This document shows positions 1-4,381 of a stretch of 5,214 nucleotides of DNA, piece after piece (position 1 is the first letter of the stretch; each line of letters starts with the position of its first letter). Below the pieces are notes generated by a model. The model saw only the letters and a list, made by a program, of their open reading frames with translations. It ran no database searches and was not told where the DNA came from. Where the stretch lies: the NCBI GenBank assembly GCA_016550405.1, contig JABXGX010000071.1, positions 1-5,214 of the forward strand. Reading direction: 5' to 3'. Origin of the DNA: an archaeon. GTDB taxonomy: Archaea > Asgardarchaeota > Hermodarchaeia > Hermodarchaeales > Hermodarchaeaceae. A program made the translations under genes and the position numbers.

Positions 1-914
1 CAGATCAAAACCTGGAAGAAATAAGAGCCCAAATTTACACCACGGCTTCAGGTCTTCCCGCCACCGCTGACCAAATCAGGTTGAGAGCACTAAACAGCGA
101 TCCCAAACTGATGCGGTTTGCGTTTACTGAAAAAGACGACCCACTCGCCTACATTTCGGCAAGTGGCTCTGATTCTCAACCTTGGACGATTGGCATGGGT
201 TATCCTTGGACCGTACCGGGATGCCCCTCCAATGTCCAAGAAAAAATCTTCAAGGACCTAGTTAGCTACATCAAAGGTAATGAAAAAATCCAAGAAATAA
301 CTACCGGAGTCGCTTTGACTTCAAAGATAGCTGATGAACAAATCCGATTTTTCAGAGAGAAAGGCTTCACCGAGAAAGAGAGGGTGTTCCTATATGCCCT
401 TGACTATGATGTTACGGAGGTTAGTGGATGGAAACTAACCAAAGATATTCGCTCCTTTAGTAGTCGAGTGGCCACGAGTAAAGATGTTAATCGACTAATT
501 GAAGTCTGCCAGTCTGATCCCAACACACGAAATGCCTTCCCAACTCAAGAAGCTTGGAAGAGCTACTTCGAAGATAGAGTACTCAAAGACGGACACGCTG
601 TAATGATTTTCAAAGGAGACCAAGTCGTGGGCGCAAGCGCTCCCCTCAGGTTTAAACCAGATGGTATTTTCCTTAGAGGTAAGGAAGAACGGACCATAAT
701 GAGATTTCGCGCCGTCAGACCAGGCTATCGAGCTGCTTGGAAACGACTGTTAATAGAACTAGCCAAGGAGATTGTAGCTGCAGGGTGGACCGATCTTCCA
801 CTAAGAGAAGCAGTTTTCTTCTCCACAAGTTCATTAACTGCACCCATTTTAGCCGAACAACATCCAGATATCGAAGAAACGCAAATAATCCTATCATACC
901 AACCGCAATCCTAA
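1..914 (+). CDS. Tandem GNAT-like N-acetyltransferase, 5' end outside window
   Basis: The frame is open from base 3 to the TAA at 912-914, giving 303 visible residues. A TTG at 81 is the only start-like codon near the edge and has no usable ribosome site, so the gene most likely begins upstream. Two GNAT-like halves can be seen. The first ends in the family's typical closing strand (FFREKGFTEKERVFLYALDY), but its acetyl-CoA-binding R/Q-x-x-G-x-G/A segment is not recognisable. The second half runs from about SKDVNRLIEV. It has a strand with VVGASAPLRF and then a motif A-like turn and helix (VRPGYRAAWKRLLIELAKE), ending in a region around APILAEQHPDIEE. From what is known of tandem GNATs, one half usually binds acetyl-CoA and the other is structural; here the second is the better candidate. 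The acceptor substrate cannot be told. The gene is followed by repeat copy 1 and converges on the OYE gene. The GNAT assignment rests on pattern only. Confidence 0.62.
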   Translation, partial: DQNLEEIRAQIYTTASGLPATADQIRLRALNSDPKLMRFAFTEKDDPLAYISASGSDSQPWTIGMGYPWTVPGCPSNVQEKIFKDLVSYIKGNEKIQEITTGVALTSKIADEQIRFFREKGFTEKERVFLYALDYDVTEVSGWKLTKDIRSFSSRVATSKDVNRLIEVCQSDPNTRNAFPTQEAWKSYFEDRVLKDGHAVMIFKGDQVVGASAPLRFKPDGIFLRGKEERTIMRFRAVRPGYRAAWKRLLIELAKEIVAAGWTDLPLREAVFFSTSSLTAPILAEQHPDIEETQIILSYQPQS

Positions 915-920
915 ACCACT

Positions 921-968
921 CTGCGACACATTGTCCTCGCATAGTTATCACAATGAACGAAGTTGCGG
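921..968 (+). other. Two-step hairpin just after the GNAT gene
   Basis: Starting 6 bases after the stop, CTGCGAC (921-927) pairs with GTTGCGG (962-968) through seven pairs, two of them G-T wobbles. Nested inside, CATTGT (929-934) pairs perfectly with ACAATG (950-955). The apical loop is 15 bases. No T-run follows, so this is not a classical intrinsic terminator. It may be a 3' end or processing structure, or chance. The bases from here to repeat copy 1 show nothing else. Confidence 0.3.
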
Positions 969-994
969 ATTTAACATCATCTTCCAAACTACGT

Positions 995-1072
995 GACGTG
1001 AAACAAACGCGTTTAGCCTATTTTCCAAGAATTGCGTATACGTCTTCGAAATCAAAGAGAATGGTACATCAC
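995..1072 (+). repeat. Dispersed intergenic repeat, copy 1
   Basis: This block aligns without any gap to 3163-3240 (62 of 78 identical by hand count) and to 4061-4138 (58 of 78). Most differences are transitions. Conserved cores are CAAACGCGTT (1004-1013), an AAGAATTG-like stretch (1027-1034), ATACGTCTTCGAAAT (1038-1052) and AGAGAAT (1056-1062). It lies between the convergent 3' ends of the GNAT and OYE genes. The hairpin seen in copy 3 is only weakly possible here (TGAA with TTTA plus an outer G-T). No ORF convincingly crosses it. It might be a MITE-like element, a structured 3' element or a small RNA; the sequence does not decide. Confidence 0.8.
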
Positions 1073-1134
1073 GCCGGGATAAAACAGCTCCTAAATCCTG
1101 AAGAAAGTTAATTCACGTTGGTGCAATCATGGCT

Positions 1135-2343
1135 TCATTTTGGCAAAGTGTGTCTTTTCACCCACGAAGTAAGCCATTTCTGAGCTAAACGATGCTGGGA
1201 CTTGTCTGTTTTATACACACACGTGACCAGACCAGGTTCAGGCTTACCGGGATGAACGTGCATGGCAAAAATACACGAGTTACACGAGATGCACTCGGTT
1301 GTACGACTACCGCGACCTTCCAGCCAGCGATTTGGTAAATCTGGCTCACTAATGAGTGGACGGGACAACGCAATGAAATTCACCTTACCTTGGCTGACAA
1401 TCTTCTCCAGGCGCTCTATGTTCCGGTTTCCGCCAACAAGGATCACCGGAATACCCAAATCGAGTTTTTCAACGTATTTCAAGAAATAACTCTGTTTCTC
1501 GGGATTGCTTATACGCGTGTGAGATTCAGGTGCTGGTACAGGTCGAAAACCCAGCTCCTGTTCACTTCTAACCAGACAGTCCCACATACCACCGCTTACT
1601 TCGATTGCATCGACACCTGTCTGCTCGATTTCTTGAGCTAGTTCAGAAAAAGTATCAATATCAATCCCGCCTACAAGATAGTCTGTGCAGTTCATCTTGA
1701 TGAGGATAGGAAAATCATTGACAGTCTGCCTTGCTTTGGAAACAATCTCCCGAATAATTCTCGCCCTGTTTGGTGGTGAGCCACCATAAGAATCATCTCG
1801 ACGGTTAGTATACGGTGAGAGGAAGCGGCTCAACAATCCGCCGTGCGCTGCGTGAAGTTGAACGCCATCGAAACCAGCCTTATCCATATCTATAATAGCC
1901 TCAACAAAGCAATCAACGATATCACCAATCTCTTTCACAGTAAGTCGCCTGACCTTTCTTCGCGAGAAAGGCGAGTCAACCACAGAAGGTCTAGCGTTCA
2001 GATTTCCGTTTTCAAGCTGGGCGATAATACGACATTTCGGTTTCGCACGCTGTACTTCCTGAACCAGTCTCTCAATTCCTTTGATCCGAAGGTCAGCATA
2101 AGTGGAGAGCCAATTGCCAGAATCGGAATTACGCGACCGCTCACTGAAAACAGGGAACCCTCCAGTGATAATCAGTCCAATCCCACCAAGGGCAAGGCCT
2201 CGATAGAGATTGAGTACTTCATCTGTCATCACACGCCGGGTCAAGATGGACGGATCCCAGGTCGCCGAACGAACCAGACGATTCGGCAACATGATTCGTC
2301 CAATTTTTCCCTCTGAGAATATAATGTAGTTATCTCTTCTCAT
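1135..2343 (-). CDS. Old Yellow Enzyme-family NADH:flavin oxidoreductase (single domain plus Cys cluster)
   Basis: A 402-residue TIM-barrel FMN oxidoreductase of the OYE / 2,4-dienoyl-CoA reductase family, which reduces activated C=C bonds using NAD(P)H or another donor. Landmarks are the N-terminal LPNRLVRSATW (about 19-29), GGIGLIITGG (53-62), QLHAAHGGLL (162-171), the family block FLSPYTNRRDDSYGG (174-188), the FMN-phosphate region ILVGGNRN (301-308), and ALSRPLISEPDLPNRW (325-340). C351, C354, C357 and C375 form a CxxCxxC-x17-C set like the 4Fe-4S site of dienoyl-CoA reductases. The C-terminal FAD/NAD(P)H domains of full-length reductases are absent, so an external electron donor is likely. 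The start at 2343 is preferred to an in-frame ATG seven codons upstream because an AGAGGA site lies 6 bases before it. Oddities: the usual catalytic Tyr after HAAHG is Gly169, and the usual H-x-G-R segment reads QLENGNLNA (109-117). Exact substrate is unknown. Confidence 0.9.
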   Translation of the reverse strand: MRRDNYIIFSEGKIGRIMLPNRLVRSATWDPSILTRRVMTDEVLNLYRGLALGGIGLIITGGFPVFSERSRNSDSGNWLSTYADLRIKGIERLVQEVQRAKPKCRIIAQLENGNLNARPSVVDSPFSRRKVRRLTVKEIGDIVDCFVEAIIDMDKAGFDGVQLHAAHGGLLSRFLSPYTNRRDDSYGGSPPNRARIIREIVSKARQTVNDFPILIKMNCTDYLVGGIDIDTFSELAQEIEQTGVDAIEVSGGMWDCLVRSEQELGFRPVPAPESHTRISNPEKQSYFLKYVEKLDLGIPVILVGGNRNIERLEKIVSQGKVNFIALSRPLISEPDLPNRWLEGRGSRTTECISCNSCIFAMHVHPGKPEPGLVTCVYKTDKSQHRLAQKWLTSWVKRHTLPK

Positions 2344-2349
2344 TAGCAG

Positions 2350-2355
2350 TCCTCT
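2350..2355 (-). promoter_or_regulatory. Shine-Dalgarno site that sets the OYE start
   Basis: On the minus strand AGAGGA stands 6 bases before the ATG at 2343. The alternative ATG at 2364 would place this site inside the coding region and has no comparable purine site before it. This favours the 402-residue form. Confidence 0.55.
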
Positions 2356-2566
2356 GAAAACCACATCATACAGTTAATTTTCTCGGCACCATGAACCGTC
2401 ACGCCGGTATTTTGAATCATGTTATGGTGTTCTTTTGATTAACCGGTGTTTCACCCGTAAAATTATTGGGCATCCAATATATAATGTTTTGGAAATAAAC
2501 ACAACCCCTTATAATTATCCGCTTCAATTCAAATTTGTAAGCAATATAGTTGAGGAAATGCGAGGT

Positions 2567-2644
2567 TAAAATCTGGAAAAACTTCCAGATCGTTAGGAAG
2601 AAACTGCAGATACGTCTTCGACTCCCTGTAAGATGGCGAATAAC
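2567..2644 (+). repeat. Probable decayed fourth copy of the intergenic repeat
   Basis: The core AACTGCAGATACGTCTTCGA (2602-2621) matches the corresponding stretch of copy 1 (1030-1049) at 17 of 20 positions, and a consensus of the three clear copies at 18 of 20. Continuing the same ungapped register, ATGG...AT.AC at 2632-2644 also agrees with copy 1. The 5' part (2567-2600) has lost primary similarity but carries a perfect hairpin at nearly the same place as the one in copy 3. Orientation is the same as the other copies. The boundaries are projected from copy 1. Confidence 0.5.
2571..2590. other. Perfect 8-bp hairpin with AAAC loop
   Basis: ATCTGGAA (2571-2578) and TTCCAGAT (2583-2590) are exact reverse complements around a 4-base loop, AAAC. 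No T-run follows on either strand, so it is not an obvious terminator. Its centre falls within about 2 bases of where the copy 3 hairpin centre would map in the repeat register. Confidence 0.6.
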
Positions 2645-2696
2645 ATCTTGAAAATAAAACTGCAGCAATATCAACGTAAACAAGAAACATATCCTT

Positions 2697-2705
2697 TTTA
2701 TAAAA
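2697..2705 (+). promoter_or_regulatory. TATA-like box for the small gene at 2788
   Basis: TTTATAAAA is the best TATA-like sequence upstream of the small gene. In archaeal spacing, transcription would begin about 25 bases later, near 2727-2735, leaving a leader of roughly 55 bases that carries the ribosome site. No clear BRE precedes it, and no good bacterial -35/-10 pair was found instead. Confidence 0.35.
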
Positions 2706-2734
2706 TTGGCTTTGATAGCATCCAATTAGGAGAG

Positions 2735-2755
2735 TCTATAGGGAATAATCTATAG
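2735..2755. promoter_or_regulatory. Pair of TCTATAG direct repeats in the leader
   Basis: TCTATAG occurs at 2735-2741 and again at 2749-2755, 14 bases apart, and each contains the palindrome CTATAG. They lie between the putative TATA box and the ribosome site of the 2788 gene, where a repressor could act. A related TCTATAGG-ATAAT sequence is at 3401-3413. Function is inference only. Confidence 0.25.
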
Positions 2756-2772
2756 ATCCTCAAGCACGAAAT

Positions 2773-2778
2773 GGAGGT
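2773..2778 (+). promoter_or_regulatory. Strong Shine-Dalgarno site for the 2788 gene
   Basis: GGAGGT lies 9 bases before the ATG at 2788 and is the most canonical ribosome site in the window. It fixes the start of the 100-residue product. Confidence 0.75.
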
Positions 2779-2787
2779 AATAACTGC

Positions 2788-3090
2788 ATGCATTTCATGT
2801 TAACTACCCAGTTTCCCCCCCACATGGTTAAAGAGGTTGCCAAGGTATTCTTAGGAGAATTACCTAAACGACCCGAATTTGTCAAACATTTATTCCAATT
2901 CGTTTCCGCTGCAGATAACGTCAAAACGTACACATTCTATGAAATCGATGATGTCAAGGTCAAAGAAGGTCTCGCCTATTTAAACCAGGTCATGGCAAAA
3001 TTCATTCCGATCGAAGGCTACAAACTGCGCATCGAACCAGTATGGACCCCTGAAGAAGCCTTACCGCTCTATGGATTCAAAACAACCTAA
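2788..3090 (+). CDS. Small hypothetical protein, probable ferredoxin-like (dimeric alpha/beta barrel type) fold
   Basis: The product is 100 residues, with a strong ribosome site in front and a strong terminator behind, so it is a complete single-gene transcription unit. I do not recognise a named family with certainty. The order of elements reads as a short strand (MHFMLTTQF), a helix (VKEVAKVFLGEL), a strand region (VKHLFQFVSAADNVKTYTFYE), a helix (KVKEGLAYLNQVMAKF) and a final strand (YKLRIEPVWT), ending in the tail EEALPLYGF. This beta-alpha-beta-beta-alpha-beta pattern resembles small DUF3303- or YCII-like proteins, and similar short proteins ending in a PEEA-x-PLxG-type tail are, from memory, frequent in Asgard archaea. 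There is no signal peptide, membrane segment or metal-binding cluster. A cytosolic binding or sensing role is possible, but function is unknown. Confidence 0.8.
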   Translation: MHFMLTTQFPPHMVKEVAKVFLGELPKRPEFVKHLFQFVSAADNVKTYTFYEIDDVKVKEGLAYLNQVMAKFIPIEGYKLRIEPVWTPEEALPLYGFKTT

Positions 3091-3105
3091 AAACACGGTC
3101 TCCTT

Positions 3106-3140
3106 GAAGTGATGTCCACCACGGCATTACTTCCTTTTTT
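3106..3140 (+). terminator. Intrinsic-type terminator of the 2788 gene
   Basis: GAAGTGATGTC (3106-3116) pairs with GGCATTACTTC (3123-3133) over 11 pairs, two of them G-T wobbles, around the 6-base loop CACCAC. One base later comes a run of six T (3135-3140). The hairpin begins 16 bases after the stop codon. This is the textbook rho-independent layout, and the T-run would also serve archaeal termination. Confidence 0.8.
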
Positions 3141-3162
3141 CGAAACTCAAATGATAGTAAAC

Positions 3163-3240
3163 GACGTGAAGCAAACGCGTTCAACTCATTTTTTAAGAAT
3201 TGCATATACGTATTCAAAATTAGGGAGAATAGTAAATTAC
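3163..3240 (+). repeat. Dispersed intergenic repeat, copy 2
   Basis: Ungapped alignment to 995-1072 gives 62 of 78 identities, and to 4061-4138 gives 61 of 78. Positions 3171-3180 keep CAAACGCGT, 3195-3202 AAGAATTG and 3206-3211 ATACGT. The copy 3 hairpin is partly kept: six of eight pairs form (GA..TGAA with TTCA..TC). It lies after the terminator of the 2788 gene and before the 3' end of the flavin reductase gene, so it is not needed to end the 2788 transcript. Confidence 0.8.
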
Positions 3241-3424
3241 CTCAGTTCTTCTTTTGCTGAGCAGTTCGGAGCTTGAAATATTTGATAAATTACCTTTATT
3301 TTGTTAAAATGAAAACTGCTTATTGCCACATTAAGAAATACATTGTGGATCGTATTGTAGAATTAACTTGCTGAATAAAAATGAAGAATCAGACATATTC
3401 TCTATAGGATAATTCAGTTGTAGT
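3241..3424. other. Gene-free stretch between repeat copy 2 and the flavin reductase 3' end
   Basis: No convincing gene is present. A 21-codon ATG ORF at 3309 has no ribosome site. On the minus strand, TTTTT at 3381-3377, inside a T-rich segment at 3371-3386 about 44 bases after the flavin reductase stop, is a candidate archaeal-type T-tract terminator. A short CTCAG/CTGAG pairing (3241-3245 with 3257-3261) is probably chance. Confidence 0.35.
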
Positions 3425-3982
3425 CTATATTGGAGGTTCAATCACTTCTTGTGTAGTAGTTGTGAAGAAGTTTCGACCAATATGGAGGAGGGGACGAAAC
3501 ACTTTCATGATGTAAACGTTGGCAAACATCCCTGCATTTGCATAGGCTGCGATAACTCGACCAACAATTAAATCATTGTGTCCGGTTTCCAAGGTTTTTT
3601 GAACCTGACATTCAATATGGGCAATACACTCCTTGATAATTGGGGTTTGCACCTTTTTGGCTGGAATCAATGTCAATCCAGTTTCTTTGAATTTATCAAC
3701 ATGACGACCACTACGGCGACCACAAAAAAGTACTTGCTGAGCGAGATCAAAAGAGGGGATATTGATCACGAATTCTTCACTTTCCCTAATTAGCTCATGA
3801 GAATATGAGGCTCTGCCCAACATCATTGCCACCAACGGAGGATTCGAACTCGCTGGCATTATCCAAGATACCGCCATGACATTTTTCCTTTCTTCCTTAC
3901 CTTGGCTACTAACTAGTACAGTAATTCCGGGGTGAAGAAGGTAACAGAAGTGCTGAAACGAAACAGAGGTTTTATCCAACAT
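3425..3982 (-). CDS. Flavin reductase-like FMN-binding split-barrel protein (flavoredoxin type)
   Basis: The 185-residue product matches the flavoredoxin / flavin reductase-like family, dimeric FMN-binding split barrels that reduce flavin or pass electrons from NAD(P)H or a reductase. Family landmarks run the whole length: HPGITVLVSS (17-26), NVMAVSWIMPAS (34-45), PPLVAMMLG (48-56), YSHELIRESEEFVINIPS (60-77), LFCGRRSGRHVDKF (85-98), then IIKECIAHIEC (about 114-124) and the TGHNDLIVGRVIAAYA strand. Length is normal for the family. The ATG at 3982 is supported by GGTGGT 5 bases upstream (3988-3993). It is a lone gene on the minus strand, converging on the 2788 gene and diverging from the protease. 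It is framed by direct copies 2 and 3 of the intergenic repeat. Whether it serves the OYE enzyme upstream is unknown; the two are not co-transcribed. Confidence 0.9.
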   Translation of the reverse strand: MLDKTSVSFQHFCYLLHPGITVLVSSQGKEERKNVMAVSWIMPASSNPPLVAMMLGRASYSHELIRESEEFVINIPSFDLAQQVLFCGRRSGRHVDKFKETGLTLIPAKKVQTPIIKECIAHIECQVQKTLETGHNDLIVGRVIAAYANAGMFANVYIMKVFRPLLHIGRNFFTTTTQEVIEPPI

Positions 3983-4024
3983 AATTTACCACCCGATTGC
4001 CACCATAAGGTTGGCTTAATCTCC

Positions 4025-4033
4025 TAATAATTT
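4025..4033 (-). promoter_or_regulatory. Candidate TATA-like box for the flavin reductase gene
   Basis: On the minus strand AAATTATTA follows an A-rich AAAG stretch. Archaeal spacing would start the transcript near 4003, leaving a leader of about 20 bases that includes the GGTGGT ribosome site. It lies between the gene and repeat copy 3. Confidence 0.3.
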
Positions 4034-4060
4034 CTTTAGATTCATGGAAAAACTGCGAAC

Positions 4061-4138
4061 GATGTGAAACAAACGCGTTCACATCATTTTCTAAAAATTA
4101 CATATACGTCTTCGAAATTTGAGAAAATTTCATATTAT
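4061..4138 (+). repeat. Dispersed intergenic repeat, copy 3, with perfect hairpin
   Basis: The block aligns ungapped to copies 1 and 2 (58 and 61 of 78 identical by hand count). GATGTGAA (4061-4068) and TTCACATC (4078-4085) form an exact 8-bp stem with the 9-base loop ACAAACGCG, followed by ATTTT. The core ATACGTCTTCGAAAT occupies 4104-4118. Unlike copies 1 and 2, it sits in a divergent gap upstream of both flanking genes, so a pure terminator role does not fit this copy. The remaining bases from 4139 to 4300 show no convincing gene: a 61-codon TTG-start ORF overlaps the repeat and lacks a ribosome site. Confidence 0.8.
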
Positions 4139-4332
4139 GCTGCGAAAAATGCTTGTTCTTTTGAAAAAACTGACAGGATATGGGTATCGTCTGCACTTTG
4201 CAATCATAGACATCAACGAAAAACACTGGGCTGACTGGATCTCTTTCTATGTGTTGTCAGCACTTGACTCGAACTTTCTTCTATGGGTGGAATCGAAAGT
4301 TTAATATATCTCACGGATGAGACAGGTTAATG

Positions 4333-4350
4333 TATATCATCCATGATATA
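4333..4350. promoter_or_regulatory. Operator-like palindrome at the protease promoter
   Basis: TATATCAT (4333-4340) and ATGATATA (4343-4350) are exact reverse complements around a 2-base centre, a typical site for a dimeric DNA-binding regulator. It abuts the candidate TATA box and ends 31 bases before the protease ATG. An outer inverted pair, GGATGA (4315-4320) and TCATCC (4337-4342), overlaps it. No regulator gene is visible in the window. Confidence 0.5.
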
Positions 4351-4358
4351 GATATATC
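4351..4358 (+). promoter_or_regulatory. TATA-like box for the aspartyl protease gene
   Basis: GATATATC is centred about 28 bases before the ATG at 4382. With archaeal spacing the transcript would start at or within a few bases of the ATG. This agrees with the lack of any Shine-Dalgarno site there and suggests a leaderless mRNA. Confidence 0.35.
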
Positions 4359-4381
4359 CAGTAGCAGAAGTAGTGAAAAAC

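Larger units (their letters stand above)
2365..2787. other. Gene-free divergent intergenic region
   Basis: This AT-rich stretch separates the divergently transcribed OYE gene and the small gene at 2788. The only long ORF in it (minus strand, 2417-2725) starts with TTG, lacks a ribosome site and encodes a low-complexity hydrophobic/basic chain, so I do not accept it. What can be supported is a decayed repeat copy, a perfect hairpin, a TATA-like box, a pair of CTATAG palindromes and a strong ribosome site, each listed separately. Confidence 0.6.

Noticed and set aside
715..987. 90-codon minus-strand ORF antisense to the GNAT 3' end
   Set aside because: Antisense to coding sequence, no start signals, no recognisable domain.
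737..1111. 124-codon plus-strand ORF spanning the GNAT end and repeat copy 1
   Set aside because: Its first half is another frame of the GNAT gene, there is no ribosome site, and the product is a Ser/Arg/Thr-rich frame-shift-like sequence.
1843..2316. 157-codon plus-strand ORF
   Set aside because: It lies wholly antisense to the well-supported OYE gene and resembles no family.
2417..2725. 102-codon minus-strand ORF with hydrophobic stretches, possible small membrane protein
   Set aside because: It begins with TTG without a ribosome site, is rich in Phe/Ile/Arg as AT-rich noncoding frames are, and overlaps the decayed repeat and hairpin.
3309..3374. 21-codon ATG mini-ORF
   Set aside because: No Shine-Dalgarno site and too short to judge from sequence alone.
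3837..3856. GGATTCGAACTCGC, resembling a tRNA T-loop
   Set aside because: It is antisense within the flavin reductase coding region, and no acceptor, D or anticodon stems can be formed around it.
995..4138. The repeats as a CRISPR array
   Set aside because: Copies are about 78 bases long, diverged and separated by whole genes rather than by uniform short spacers; no cas gene is present.
4119..4304. 61-codon plus-strand ORF before the protease gene
   Set aside because: TTG start inside repeat copy 3, no ribosome site, and no family resemblance.
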